From Candidatus Omnitrophota bacterium (GTDB lineage: Bacteria > Omnitrophota > Omnitrophia > Omnitrophales > JACQQS01): a DNA stretch of 50,725 nt. The stretch spans positions 1 through 50,725 of the forward strand of contig JACQQS010000014.1 in the NCBI GenBank assembly GCA_016206925.1, given 5' to 3'. Of this stretch, positions 17,355-29,707 are shown piece by piece (positions within the stretch are counted from its first letter, which is position 1; the number at the start of each line of letters is the position of its first letter). The translations under genes and the position numbers were made by a program. Under the pieces are notes generated by a model. It searched no databases, had not been told where the DNA came from, and saw nothing but the letters and a program-made list of their open reading frames with translations.

Positions 17355-19037
17355 ATGAAAACGGCTTGGAAAGAGGCACGCTTCTTTCAGAACTGTCCCC
17401 TCGAGAACTGTTTTGGTTTGTTTGGTTTGTTCCTGCTTTCGGTTTTGACAGCGGCGTTATTAATCCCCTTTGCGGATAAGGCGTTTCATATCGACGATCC
17501 GCTGTTCATTTGGGCTGCAGAACGGATACATTTGCACCCCGGTGACCCTTACGGGTTTAAGCTCAATTGGTACGGAGAAAAAATGCGGGCATGGGAAGTC
17601 ATTCAAAACCCGCCTCTTGCCGCTTACTTCATTTCCTTTGCTGCGCATTTCCTGGGCTTCGGCGAGAAAGCGCTGCATCTCATTTTTATTCTGCCCAGCC
17701 TCGGAGTGGTTTTGGGCACGTATTATCTTGCCCGCAGGGTTTGTTCTAAGCCTTTCCTGGCGGGAGCCCTGGTATTGGCCATGCCGGTTTTTCTCGTCTC
17801 AAGCACTTCGGTTATGTGCGATATTACAATGCTTGCTTTTTTTGTATGGGCGGTAGCATTGTGGGACAGAGGATTGGTCAAGAATGAAAATCTCAGTTTA
17901 TTGACGGCATCCTTCCTTGCCGGATTGTGCGCGCTGACGAAATATTATGGAATAGTTCTCATTCCGATGCTTGCCTTGTATACGGTCCTCAGAAAGCGCA
18001 CCGAAGCGTGTTCTGCGATGGTGTACCTCTTGATACCGGTTGCATTGCTCATGGGGTATCATCTGAAGACCACGAAAATTTACGGCGGCAGTCTGTTATA
18101 TAACGCCGCGGGCTACACTCATTTCAATAGAAGATATTACGGATTTGAGGTACTCGAAAGGTATCTTACCGGGCTATCGTTTTTGGGGGGTTGTTTGATT
18201 ACGGTCCTGTTTGTTGCGCGGCATTTATTGAATAAAGATGATCTGGCGGCATCTTTCAGAATATTTTTTTTAACGCTTGTTTCCGTTTTCTGCATCAAAA
18301 CGGCCGGTTTGTATTCCTTTGATTCTTTCTTAAACTTGGGACAGCCGCAAGTTTTCCAATTTCTTATTTTTGTCTTTACCGGAATACTTGTGTTGCTGAT
18401 TTCATCAAAGGCAGCTTGGAGCAATAGGCGTGACCCCTTTTTAGTCTTGCTAAATGTTTGGATTGTGATTACTTTTGCTTTTGCCGCGTTTTTTAATTGG
18501 TCAATTAATGGAAGGTCTTTATTGCCGCTCGTGCCTCCCGTTTGCATACTGGCAGCCAGGCAAATTGAAGATTTCACCGCCTCAGGTAAAACAAGATCAA
18601 AATTGCCGCTGCTTGTTCTTTGCGGGATACTTTTTTCGTTTGTTCTGGCTCTTGCTGACCGCCGGTTTGCGGATACGGGCCGGGATGCCGCAGGCGCAAT
18701 TTACAGAAAGCATCATCCGTATACCGGCAACGTTCTTTTCCAGGGGCACTGGGGGTTCCAGTATTATATGGAAAAGAATGGATTTAAAGCCATGGATAAG
18801 AACGATAAAACGCCGGCGGATGGGGAAATCGTGGTGATTCCGGGGAACAATACAAACAGGTTTCCTTTGCCTCCGGACACATTCGCTTTGTGCGACAAGA
18901 TGGAATTCAACTCATTTCCGTGGGTTACCACAATGCATCATGGTGTTGGAGCGGGTTTTTATTCCGACATCTGGGGGCCGCTTCCTTTCGCAATCGGCAC
19001 GATTCCGCCGGAAAGTTATTACCTGTACTGCTTGTAA
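17355..19037 (+). CDS. GT39/ArnT-like membrane glycosyltransferase
   Basis: 560 residues with an N-terminal anchor and about ten to eleven further membrane segments. The first extracytoplasmic loop holds HIDDPLFIWAAERI and NPPLAAYFISF, the acidic DD and NPPL patterns of GT-C fold (PMT/ArnT-like) enzymes that use polyprenol-phosphate sugars. The C-terminal part is a short periplasmic domain. ATG 17355 is preferred over the TTG at 17349. The acceptor is unknown. The gene sits alone between the CDGSH gene and the thiC promoter. The roughly 235 bases that follow contain no gene until the thiC leader. Confidence 0.78.
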   Translation: MKTAWKEARFFQNCPLENCFGLFGLFLLSVLTAALLIPFADKAFHIDDPLFIWAAERIHLHPGDPYGFKLNWYGEKMRAWEVIQNPPLAAYFISFAAHFLGFGEKALHLIFILPSLGVVLGTYYLARRVCSKPFLAGALVLAMPVFLVSSTSVMCDITMLAFFVWAVALWDRGLVKNENLSLLTASFLAGLCALTKYYGIVLIPMLALYTVLRKRTEACSAMVYLLIPVALLMGYHLKTTKIYGGSLLYNAAGYTHFNRRYYGFEVLERYLTGLSFLGGCLITVLFVARHLLNKDDLAASFRIFFLTLVSVFCIKTAGLYSFDSFLNLGQPQVFQFLIFVFTGILVLLISSKAAWSNRRDPFLVLLNVWIVITFAFAAFFNWSINGRSLLPLVPPVCILAARQIEDFTASGKTRSKLPLLVLCGILFSFVLALADRRFADTGRDAAGAIYRKHHPYTGNVLFQGHWGFQYYMEKNGFKAMDKNDKTPADGEIVVIPGNNTNRFPLPPDTFALCDKMEFNSFPWVTTMHHGVGAGFYSDIWGPLPFAIGTIPPESYYLYCL

Positions 19038-19134
19038 AGAGCGAGTATGTACATGTAGGTAAAGCCGAGTTTAAGAAAATCGCGGAAGCCATTTAGAAGA
19101 GAAAGAAGGACCCGTTCGTGATGCGGCATCTTAG

Positions 19135-21847
<2,713 letters not shown>

Positions 21848-21848
<1 letters not shown>

Positions 21849-22942
21849 TGAGTTTGCTTTATTCCGATCCGAATCTTGAAATTATCTGGGAGAAGCTTGC
21901 CCACGGCGAGCGGCTGAATTCCGAGGATGGCGTCCGGCTCTACCGTTCAAACGACATTGTGACCCTCGGCCAGCTTGCGCTTGAAGCCAAGGAAAAACAG
22001 TTCGGTAAAACCGTTTACTTCTCCAACAATTTATACATTAACCCGACCAATATCTGCGACGTGGGCTGTTATTTCTGCGCCTTTGCCCGGCCGGAGGACG
22101 CCCCGGACGCTTACGTGATCAGCCTCGAAGAAATCGGCCAGCGCGTGCGGGAGGCGGTCGAGCGTTTCAACGTGCATGAAGTGCATATTGTGGGCGGGCT
22201 TTATGAAAAGCTTTCCTTCGATTATTTTGCCGGCATCGTTTCGGTGATCAAAGAAGCCAGCCCATCACTTTTTGTAAAGGCGTTTACGGCGGTTGAGATA
22301 GATTTTCTGGCGAAAATGGGAAAAATGTCCATCCGCGAATGCCTTCTGGAGCTCAAGCGGCGCGGCCTGGACAGCCTTCCGGGCGGGGGCGCGGAAATCC
22401 TCGGTGAGCGCGTCAGGAAAAAAATCTGCCCGCAGAAAATTACGGGGAAGGAATGGATCGATATTCACCGCGAAGCGCACGAAGTCGGTTTGGTGACGAA
22501 TGCCACGATGCTTTACGGGCATGTCGAAGGTCCGGAGGACCGTGTCGAGCACATGATTATGATCCGTGATCTTCAGGATGAAACGGGCGGGTTCCGTTCG
22601 TTCGTGCCCCTGGCATTTCATCCGAAGAATACAAAGCTCGACCATATCAGCCCGACGGACGGGATGCTCGATCTTAAAAATTTTGCCGTAGCGCGTCTTC
22701 TTATGGATAACGTTCCGCATATCAAGGCTTACTGGACTACGCTGGGAATGAAGATGGCGCAGGTCTCACTTTATTTTGGTGTGGATGATTTTGCCGGAAC
22801 CAATATTAACGAGAAAATCATGCACGACGCGGGCGCAAGTTCTCCCGTAGAGACCACGAGAAAGGAAATCGTGAGGCTCATTAAAGAAGCGGGATTTGAG
22901 CCCTGCGAGGTCGACAGCTCTTATTCCACGCAATACGCATAG
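21848..22942 (+). CDS. mqnE: Aminofutalosine synthase
   Basis: 364 residues. Radical SAM enzyme that joins the chorismate-derived enolpyruvyl benzoate to adenosine, giving aminofutalosine in the futalosine menaquinone pathway. The SAM cluster motif is CDVGCYFC (CxxxCxxC) near residues 69-76. VKAFTAVEI near residue 143 and GGGAEIL near residue 180 are typical of MqnE rather than MqnC, and the C-terminal AYWTTLGMKMAQ fits too. It overlaps ispG upstream and touches bioB downstream. mqnA, mqnB, mqnC and mqnD are not in the window. Confidence 0.9.
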
Positions 22943-22956
22943 TGAAAGCAGGCGAA

Positions 22957-23976
22957 ATGACAAACATTGAAAGGATTCGGGAGATAAAGTCGAAAGTTTT
23001 AAGGGGGGAACGTGTCAGCCGGGAGGAAGCGCGTTTTTTGATCCACCTCGAAGACCGGGAAGACATTCAAGATTTGACGCAGGCCGCGCTGGAGATCACC
23101 CGGCGTTTCAGCAAGGGCAAATTTGATCTTTGCTCGTTAATTAACGCGAAGAGCGGCATGTGCACGGAGGACTGCGGATTTTGCTCCCAGTCCATTCATT
23201 TTGAAACCGGCGTCAGCACTTATCCGCTTGTGGATAAGGAAACGGCGCTAAGTCGCGCCGAACTCATGAAAGCAAACGGCGCGGACAGTTACTGCCTCGT
23301 CTGTAGCGGCGATCAGCTAAGCGACCGGGATTTTGAGCAGATCTGCGAGACGCTCAGTTACGTCCGGCAGCGCGTGGATATTGACCTGGATTGCTCTATC
23401 GGATTCCTTGACCGGAAGCGCGCAGAGCGGCTGCGTGAGATCGGCGTGCGCCGTGTGAACCATAATTTGCAGTCCTCGCGCGAGTTCTATCCGAAAATTG
23501 TTACCACGCATTCTTATGACGACCGTTTGAATACACTTAATGTGCTTAAGGAAGCGGGCCTTGAAATCTGCTGCGGCGGAATTATCGGCATGGGCGAATC
23601 GCGGGAAGACCGGATTCAACTGGCTCTGCAGTTGACCGAAGTTGAACCGACAGTTGTCCCGATTAATTTCCTGAATCCGCGCGAGGGCACGCCGCTTGAA
23701 GGCCGGCCAAAAATAGAACCGCTTGAATTGATCAAAACCATTGCGGTTTTCCGGTTCATCCTGCCGAAAGTAATTCTGGAGCTGGCCGGCGGCCGCGAGG
23801 TGAATTTGGGCGATCTGCAGCTTGATGCGGTTCTGGCCGGAGCAAACGGGCTGATTATCGGGGGATACCTTACGACACCGGCCGGGGAAGTGGAAAAGGA
23901 CAGGGATCTGGTGAGAAGCGCAGGTTACGAACTGGCGCCTTCCGATTTCGAATTGAATCAGGCGGAAAAAGTATGA
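22957..23976 (+). CDS. bioB: Biotin synthase
   Basis: 339 residues. Radical SAM enzyme inserting sulfur into dethiobiotin. The cluster motif is CTEDCGFCSQ (CxxxCxxC) near residues 66-75. The family strings NAKSG, NHNLQSS, TTHSYDDR, CCGGIIGMGE and INFLNPREGTPLE are in order, and the residues binding the [2Fe-2S] cluster (cysteines near 109 and 195 plus an arginine) appear present. ATG 22957 follows an AGGCG; a GTG at 22942 overlapping the mqnE stop is the alternative start. The other biotin genes are not nearby, so its place between mqnE and a cofH-like gene is unexpected. A divergent BioB-like role cannot be excluded but the sequence looks like true BioB. Confidence 0.9.
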   Translation: MTNIERIREIKSKVLRGERVSREEARFLIHLEDREDIQDLTQAALEITRRFSKGKFDLCSLINAKSGMCTEDCGFCSQSIHFETGVSTYPLVDKETALSRAELMKANGADSYCLVCSGDQLSDRDFEQICETLSYVRQRVDIDLDCSIGFLDRKRAERLREIGVRRVNHNLQSSREFYPKIVTTHSYDDRLNTLNVLKEAGLEICCGGIIGMGESREDRIQLALQLTEVEPTVVPINFLNPREGTPLEGRPKIEPLELIKTIAVFRFILPKVILELAGGREVNLGDLQLDAVLAGANGLIIGGYLTTPAGEVEKDRDLVRSAGYELAPSDFELNQAEKV

Positions 23977-25070
23977 GTTTGGAAACCGCACTGCAGGCCG
24001 TTTTGGACGGCGGAGAGCTGGGCAACGATACCGCTCTTGAGATTCTCGGTCTGTCCGGCGAGGATTTAGCGCTTGTGTACCAGACTGCTAATGAGCTCAA
24101 TCTGCGCCTGAATCAAAGCCGCGTCAGCTTCATTCACAACATGAATATGAACTACACCAATATCTGCGAATACTTCTGCAGTTTCTGCGAATTCGGCAAG
24201 AGCCGGTACGCCAAGGACACGTATATTTTGAGCGAGGAAGATGTTTGGAATCGTATCGGCAAAGAAACGATTTCGGAGATCACATTTCAGGGCGGGTTGA
24301 GCGATGTGGTTAAGTTTGAGGACGTACTTAAACTGCTCCGGGCCATAAAACAGCGCCGGCCCGAGATTCACATGCATGCCTTTTCGCCGGAGGAGATTCA
24401 TTTCTACGCCCGCAAAAACGGAATGTCCTACCGGGACACGATTCTCGAATGCCGGGCCGCGGGCATGGATTCGATGTGCGGCACGGCGGCAGAAATTCTG
24501 GACGACGAAGTCCGCCGGAAAATCTGCCCCACAAAAATTACAACGGACCAGTGGCTTGAAATCATCGGAACGGCTCATGAGATGGGCATCCGCTCGACGG
24601 CCACCATTCTTTTCGGGCATGTCGAAGAGCCGGTGCATGTCGTTAACCATTTGGGTCACGTGCGCACACTCCAGAAGCAGACGGGCGGATTTACGGAATT
24701 CATCCTGCTGCTTTTTATGCCGGACAAAACGCGCCTCGGTCGGAGAACGCCAGCCATGAACCGCATCGAATACGCGTACAAAATGATTGCGCTGGCCCGG
24801 CTTTATTTTTCAAATACGATCCGGAATGTCCAGACAAGCTGGGTGAAACTCGGGTTCGACAGCGCCCTCGGATCCCTTGAAGTCGGCGCGAACGATATGG
24901 GCGGCACCCTTTATTTTGAAAACATCACCCGGGAAGCGGGCGGACGGAACGGCGAGTACACAAGCCTTGATACGTTTCATTCCGCGATCCTCGGCCGCGG
25001 AAAAACGCCCGTCCAGCGCGACACCCTTTATTCTTTCCAATCCCAGCTGCAGTTCTCTTTAAGCGTGTAA
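23973..25070 (+). CDS. CofH-like radical SAM enzyme (CofH/MqnC/MqnE superfamily)
   Basis: 365 residues. The cluster motif CEYFCSFC (CxxxCxxC) is near residues 64-71. HMHAFSPEEI, GTAAEILDDEVRRKICP, TTDQWLEI, FGHVEEPVH, GGFTEF and PVQRDTLY match CofH, the subunit that joins a tyrosine-derived radical to a ribityl-uracil in deazaflavin (F420/FO) synthesis. MqnC and MqnE instead carry GGGAEIL. Differences from CofH are CGTAAEIL in place of PGTAAEIL and CEF in place of CAF. No CofG domain or gene is present. The ATG overlaps the bioB stop (ATGA). It may serve as a divergent MqnC in the menaquinone pathway, make a deazaflavin precursor with a CofG elsewhere, or do something new. Radical SAM assignment is firm; substrate is open. 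Confidence 0.8.
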   Translation: MSLETALQAVLDGGELGNDTALEILGLSGEDLALVYQTANELNLRLNQSRVSFIHNMNMNYTNICEYFCSFCEFGKSRYAKDTYILSEEDVWNRIGKETISEITFQGGLSDVVKFEDVLKLLRAIKQRRPEIHMHAFSPEEIHFYARKNGMSYRDTILECRAAGMDSMCGTAAEILDDEVRRKICPTKITTDQWLEIIGTAHEMGIRSTATILFGHVEEPVHVVNHLGHVRTLQKQTGGFTEFILLLFMPDKTRLGRRTPAMNRIEYAYKMIALARLYFSNTIRNVQTSWVKLGFDSALGSLEVGANDMGGTLYFENITREAGGRNGEYTSLDTFHSAILGRGKTPVQRDTLYSFQSQLQFSLSV

Positions 25071-25073
25071 TGT

Positions 25074-26132
25074 ATGGAAGCCTGCCTGGTTCCTCTGCCT
25101 ACCATTGATCAGATTCGCTTTGAACCGGCGATTAAGAAAACAAGACCGCGCGCCGTCGGCCTGCTTTCCGGCGGGCTGGACAGCACGATTGCCGCGCTGG
25201 TGGTACGGGATCTGGGTGTGGAGGTTTACGGCCTTTGCTTTGCGCTGCCCTGGGGCTGCTGCAGCAAGGATCAGGCGTTTGAGGTGGCGCGCGCGCTCGG
25301 AATAAAATTCATGGTGCTTCAGCTCGATGAATCCTACCTTGAAATGGTCAAAAATCCGAAGTACGGGCGGGGCCGCGCGCTAAATCCTTGCGTGGACTGC
25401 CGCATTCACATGTTCAGCCGCGCTCGGCGGTATATGGAGCAGATCGGCGCGGATTTTGTGTTTACCGGTGAAGTGCTCGGCCAGAGGCCCATGTCGCAGA
25501 TGAAACGCAGCTTGGCCATTATTGAAGAACAAACCGGGCTTAAGGGGCGGCTCCTCCGGCCGCTTTCGGCAAAACTTTTGGAGCCGACCGTTCCGGAGCT
25601 GGAAGGTTTGATTGACCGCGGGAAACTTCTGTCTATTTCGGGCCGCGGCCGAAAAGAACAGATGGCTCTGGCGGCTGAGAACGGCGTTCATGATTATCCC
25701 GCGCCGGCCGGCGGCTGCCAGCTAACGGAGGAACATTTTTCAAGGAAAATGGCGGACCTTCTCGAACACGGATACCAGAATTTTAGAGAGGCCGTCACAT
25801 TGAAATGGGGAAGGCACTTCCGCATTTCGTCCGAATGCAAGGCCATTCTCGGGCGCAATGAGGAGGAAAACGAAATCCTCCGCCGGTTTTCCTTCGATTC
25901 GGACACGATTATGGAATTGCCCGGCCGGCGCGGCCCGACCGTGCTCTTGAAATGCGGTCAGCCCAGCCGGGAAACATTGGCGCTGGCCGCGGGTCTGCTC
26001 AAATATTATTCCCGCCATCGCGGCGGCGGTCCTGTCGAAGTGGAATATCACCGAAGCGGCAGGCCGCATGAAGTTGACAAGATTACGGCTGCAAATTTAA
26101 ATGAAGTTGAAGTGCAGTCTTTATTAATCTAA
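25074..26132 (+). CDS. ThiI/MnmA-like PP-loop ATPase with C-terminal NFACT-R-like region
   Basis: 352 residues. The ATP-pyrophosphatase PP-loop SGGLDS is at residues 33-38, followed by a WGCCSKDQ cysteine pair near 62 and NPCVDCRIHM (CxxC) near 104. GEVLGQRPMSQ and YPAPAGGCQLTEEHFSRKM, with another cysteine, mark the group of short ThiI/MnmA-like proteins without THUMP or rhodanese domains. The last about 115 residues resemble the DUF814/NFACT-R-type tail seen in this group. The cysteines may bind a [4Fe-4S] cluster. The expected role is tRNA thiolation (4-thiouridine or 2-thiouridine type). It starts three bases after the cofH-like gene and belongs to the same operon, next to thiC, bioB and other sulfur or cluster enzymes. 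Confidence 0.78.
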   Translation: MEACLVPLPTIDQIRFEPAIKKTRPRAVGLLSGGLDSTIAALVVRDLGVEVYGLCFALPWGCCSKDQAFEVARALGIKFMVLQLDESYLEMVKNPKYGRGRALNPCVDCRIHMFSRARRYMEQIGADFVFTGEVLGQRPMSQMKRSLAIIEEQTGLKGRLLRPLSAKLLEPTVPELEGLIDRGKLLSISGRGRKEQMALAAENGVHDYPAPAGGCQLTEEHFSRKMADLLEHGYQNFREAVTLKWGRHFRISSECKAILGRNEEENEILRRFSFDSDTIMELPGRRGPTVLLKCGQPSRETLALAAGLLKYYSRHRGGGPVEVEYHRSGRPHEVDKITAANLNEVEVQSLLI

Positions 26133-26142
26133 GACAGAGCGG

Positions 26143-26199
26143 TGATTACGAGGGGCTGCGTCGCCCCGCGCGGTTGGCGCGGCGGGAATGACGAAAATG
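26143..26199. repeat. Palindromic repeat variant before the aldo/keto reductase gene
   Basis: TGATTACGAGGGGCTGCGTCGCCCCGCGC is followed by a short spacer and GCGGGAATGACGAAAATGA. The right end is identical to the repeat between dnaG and rpoD. Reading it as coding would give a 20-residue leader on the aldo/keto reductase, which the family does not have. Confidence 0.6.
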
Positions 26200-26201
26200 A
26201 G

Positions 26202-27158
26202 ATGAAACATAGAACACTGGGGAAAACGGGACTTCAGGTTTCCGAAATCGGATTCGGCGGCTGGGCCATCGGGGGAAATAGTTACGGGCCGACCGATGAC
26301 CGCGTATCTCTCCGGGCGGTCAAATTTGCCTTTGATCACGGCATTACGTTTTTTGACACGGCCGACATTTACGGCGAAGGGCGGAGCGAGCAGTTAATCG
26401 GAGAAGCGCTTAAAGGCAAACGCGACAAGGTTTTCATCGCGACAAAAGCAGGCTGGGATTTTTATCACGGCGGCACGAAGAAAGCGTTTGATGCCGAGTA
26501 CATCCGGTTCGCCGTCTGCGAATCGCTCAAGCGGCTTAAAACTGATTACATCGACGTGTATCAAATGCATAATCCCTCGCTTGAGCAGCTCAAAGAAGGC
26601 CGCTTTTACGCCGTTCTCGATGAGCTGGTCAAGGAAGGCAAAATCCGCACCTACGGCATTTCCATTCACACGGTAGATGACGGCGAAGCCGTTTTGGCAA
26701 GCGGCAGGGCCGCTGTCATTCAACTTATTTTAAATATCATGGATCAACGGCCGATGCCGGAACTTCTGCCGAGGGCGAAGGACGCGGGCGTAGGAATTAT
26801 CGCGCGCGAGCCGCTCAATTGCGGAATGCTTACGGGCAAGTACGGTGCGGGACATGAATTTAAGAAGGGCGATCACCGCCGCCGCTGGAAACCGGAGAAG
26901 ATGGCCCAGGACTTAAAGAAGCTCGAGGAAATCAAACAGATTATCAAGGACACAAAAGTTTCGCTTGCCCAGGCCGCATTGGAGTTTGTCCTCGCGCAAA
27001 ATGGTGTGTCGGTCGTCATCCCGGGCGCAAAAACCGAAGATCACGTGAGAGAACACATCCGCGCCTCAGAATCGCCGGCCTTATCGGAATCTCAATTGCA
27101 AGCTCTTGAAGCCCTCTCCCGCGAAGAGCTTTTTCAATCCGGCTTTTATCACAATTAG
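26202..27158 (+). CDS. Aldo/keto reductase
   Basis: 318 residues. NAD(P)H-dependent reductase of the AKR superfamily. The N-terminus is MKHRTLGKTGLQVSEIGFGG. The catalytic tetrad is visible as Asp in FFDTADIYG, Tyr in the same motif, Lys in FIATKAGW and His in VYQMHNPS. The cofactor end has VVIPGAKTEDHVREH. ATG 26202 is chosen; an upstream GTG at 26142 would translate a repeat. It is the last gene of the thiC operon; its stop overlaps by three bases the stop of the convergent gene. The substrate is unknown, and its link to the radical SAM genes is inferred only from position. Confidence 0.88.
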   Translation: MKHRTLGKTGLQVSEIGFGGWAIGGNSYGPTDDRVSLRAVKFAFDHGITFFDTADIYGEGRSEQLIGEALKGKRDKVFIATKAGWDFYHGGTKKAFDAEYIRFAVCESLKRLKTDYIDVYQMHNPSLEQLKEGRFYAVLDELVKEGKIRTYGISIHTVDDGEAVLASGRAAVIQLILNIMDQRPMPELLPRAKDAGVGIIAREPLNCGMLTGKYGAGHEFKKGDHRRRWKPEKMAQDLKKLEEIKQIIKDTKVSLAQAALEFVLAQNGVSVVIPGAKTEDHVREHIRASESPALSESQLQALEALSREELFQSGFYHN

Positions 27159-28786
27159 CCCGGTGCCTGCTTCCTTCTCAAAATTTGGTAGGGGGAAACC
27201 TCTTTTACGATTTCATAGGATGAATCGATAAAATCCGTTAACTCCAGGTAGGGAACCAGCGAGGCGACATAGGAGGTTGGCGCCTTGTATTCACGGTTTC
27301 TATCGTGCGTAATGATCCAGTCCGGAGGATTGTTGAGGATGCGCTGGGTAACTTGCTTCTGTTGTTTCCCGGGCAAGGGAAAATAAGCGAAGGGATTTGC
27401 GAAAAAAGTGAAAGTAATTCCGCGGTAACTATCCCACCCCGTGATGGGGTATAAAATCTGCATATCCGTAAGTATCAATAGGGATTCATGCTTGGGTATG
27501 CGCTGGTTAATGAATTCTGCCAGTCCGTCAAAAGCTTTTCCTTGTTCCTCGTTAGAGAGCCAGCCCTGCAACGGCCGGGATTTCATCACATAGTCACCGA
27601 CCGGAATGCGGTTCAGGAATGACCATTTCGTGAGGTTTATTCCGTGAGAAGCTGCCTTCACGATCAGGAAAAGTGAGAAAAGCGTCAGAAGTGTCGTCGA
27701 AGCACGATGCCGCAGTTGATGCGTATCGACGGCGCAGGCCTTCCGGATTTGTAAAATTACCACGAATGCGAAAGACGCGGTAATTCCCCAAAGAAATATG
27801 TTAATTTCCCCGGACATGGCATCGGTCTGAAGCGCGGCTATGCCAGCGAAGAAAATTCCAACCAGCAGTATGAGATGCTGCCGGAACGGCTGGGACCGGA
27901 GCAGCTTAAAGTGCCCCCGCATATTGACCAGAATAATAGTCACGAAAACCCAGTAATCGTTGGCAAACCAGTTATTCAGCGAAAGCAATTTGGGCGCGCG
28001 CAGGCGGGAAACTTGATTGTAATATGAAAAAGTTTGCTCCAGGAACAGCCGTGGCTGGGTCATAAAAACCGACATCATCCCCAAAAAAAGTAAAATGCCG
28101 GTTGCAAAAGAAGATATGCTAATTCTCCTGAAACTGGAGCTTAGAAGAACAGCCAGCGCAATCAGGCCGTATGCTGCGCCCAGGTTAATTTTAGTCAATA
28201 AGGCAATGCCGCAGAAAAATCCGGAGAGCATCACAGTCCAGATCGCTTCTTTGCGGGAGCGGAACGGGATATTGAAATAGAGCGCTCCGATGGATAACAA
28301 ACCCCATAGATGGGCCGTCTGATTATGCCAGGGATGGGAAACGGGCCAATAAAAACAGGCAGTTGTCAATATCATGCAAATGATGGATACGCGGACAGGC
28401 GTGTGCTTACGCGCGATTAGAAATGTCAGAACGATTGCTGCGGAATGGGCCGCCACAAGGTGCGCCAGAATCGCCGCTTTTCCGAATCCAAATAAATGAA
28501 AGAAAAACGCATTTATGTAAAGATGAACGGGGCCCGAGAAATAAAGGAAGTCCACGTAAGGCCGCTGCCCTAAATAGACACGCCAGCTTGCGTCAAGATA
28601 GGAACCCATGTCGAGAAAATCAAAATTGCGGAAGGCGTTTATTTTGAGGACGTATGCATTCAGTATGAGGATCGCAACTACCGGAATGAGTCCGGAAACA
28701 AAGCGCGTTTTATTCGATCGGTTGGAAAAGAGTGAGCTGTCCATGCTATTCTTTCCTAATTTTCGGGTATGATTTAGCCGATTCAT
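27155..28786 (-). CDS. GT-C fold membrane protein (GT39-like)
   Basis: 543 residues with about ten to eleven membrane segments. The first extracytoplasmic loop reads FDFLDMGSYLDASWRVYLGQRPYVDFLYFSGP, split here as DMGSYLDASWRVY and YVDFLYFSGPVH, a pattern of GT-C family glycosyltransferases or related uncharacterised membrane proteins. A hydrophilic C-terminal region of about 140 residues follows. The ATG at 28786 is used; an internal Met at residue 15 is possible. It faces the GT2 gene at 28904 across a 117-base divergent intergenic region that contains an imperfect hairpin (ACCTGA/TCAGGT, about 28842-28876). Donor and acceptor are unknown. Confidence 0.68.
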   Translation of the reverse strand: MNRLNHTRKLGKNSMDSSLFSNRSNKTRFVSGLIPVVAILILNAYVLKINAFRNFDFLDMGSYLDASWRVYLGQRPYVDFLYFSGPVHLYINAFFFHLFGFGKAAILAHLVAAHSAAIVLTFLIARKHTPVRVSIICMILTTACFYWPVSHPWHNQTAHLWGLLSIGALYFNIPFRSRKEAIWTVMLSGFFCGIALLTKINLGAAYGLIALAVLLSSSFRRISISSFATGILLFLGMMSVFMTQPRLFLEQTFSYYNQVSRLRAPKLLSLNNWFANDYWVFVTIILVNMRGHFKLLRSQPFRQHLILLVGIFFAGIAALQTDAMSGEINIFLWGITASFAFVVILQIRKACAVDTHQLRHRASTTLLTLFSLFLIVKAASHGINLTKWSFLNRIPVGDYVMKSRPLQGWLSNEEQGKAFDGLAEFINQRIPKHESLLILTDMQILYPITGWDSYRGITFTFFANPFAYFPLPGKQQKQVTQRILNNPPDWIITHDRNREYKAPTSYVASLVPYLELTDFIDSSYEIVKEVSPYQILRRKQAPG

Positions 28787-28903
28787 TATATAGTTTCCGG
28801 CACCTATTAAATAACGGCACTTGTGAAGCGTTACCTGATGTGTTGTAATCGATGCCGAACGTCAGGTGAAGTAACCGCGACGAATGAAAGCTGGGAATAG
28901 AGC

Positions 28904-29707
28904 GTGAGCAATCTTGAAACTACGATTGATTTAGAATCCAATAAACCTGAGAGTGGACGTACAGTTAAAACCGAGAAACTGTCCGTTATCATTCCGATCT
29001 ATAACGAAGCGGCACATATAAAATCCGTTCTTGACAGCGTAAGAGAAGTTGTATTGCCGAACTTTGTTGGGAAGGAAGTTATTGTTGTCGACGATAGCTC
29101 CACTGATGACACGGCGGAAATATTGGCAGCTTACAAAAAAACTTCTGGTATAAAAATTGTGCATCACGAGAAAAACAAGGGGAAAACCGCAGCCGTTCTT
29201 CGTGGGATTCAAGAATCTACCGGGACGATCATTGTTTTGCAGGATGGGGATTTAGAATACAAGCCAGCCGAGTACCCTAAGCTTATCGACCCGATCTTAT
29301 CGGGTAGGGCGAAAGTTGTTTTCGGCTCTCGATGGCTGGGAAGTATTAAAAAAATGAAGTTGTTAAACCGGATAGCGAATCGGATTTCAACAATAACGGT
29401 GAATCTATTACTCGGTGCGCAGTTAACCGATGTTTTTTGTTGTCACAAGGCATTTCGTAGAGAAGTGTTGAACGGCATAGAAATTACATCGAAGAATTTT
29501 GCATTTGATTCCGAACTTACCGTGAAACTACTCAGTTTAGGCTATAGAATCGAAGAAGTGCCTATTGACTACACGGCCCGCTCAAAGAGTGACGGGAAGA
29601 AAATGAATTGGCATTTCGCGTTGCAGATGTACAATGGTCTTATCAGATATAAATTTATCAAAAATAATAAGCAAGCTCCAACTTCAAGATGGCGACTAAC
29701 GACTTAA
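28904..29707 (+). CDS. GT2 glycosyltransferase, polyprenol-phosphate sugar synthase-like
   Basis: 267 residues with no membrane segment. KLSVIIPIYNEAAHI near residue 25 and VIVVDDSSTDDT near residue 60 are the nucleotide-binding strands of GT2. QDGDLEYKP near residue 115 is the DXD site, and FGSRWLG and the DVFCC..F region match DPM1/GtrB-like enzymes that transfer a sugar from a nucleotide donor to polyprenyl phosphate. The start is a GTG. The 3' end overlaps the next gene by 19 bases. The DNA of this pair is clearly more A+T-rich than neighbours, suggesting recent acquisition. It may charge lipid carriers used by the GT-C proteins nearby. Confidence 0.85.
   Translation: MSNLETTIDLESNKPESGRTVKTEKLSVIIPIYNEAAHIKSVLDSVREVVLPNFVGKEVIVVDDSSTDDTAEILAAYKKTSGIKIVHHEKNKGKTAAVLRGIQESTGTIIVLQDGDLEYKPAEYPKLIDPILSGRAKVVFGSRWLGSIKKMKLLNRIANRISTITVNLLLGAQLTDVFCCHKAFRREVLNGIEITSKNFAFDSELTVKLLSLGYRIEEVPIDYTARSKSDGKKMNWHFALQMYNGLIRYKFIKNNKQAPTSRWRLTT

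Noticed and set aside
23973..25070. MqnC as the firm identity of the third radical SAM gene
   Set aside because: Motifs match CofH better (GTAAEILDDEVR rather than GGGAEIL), so only superfamily level is claimed.
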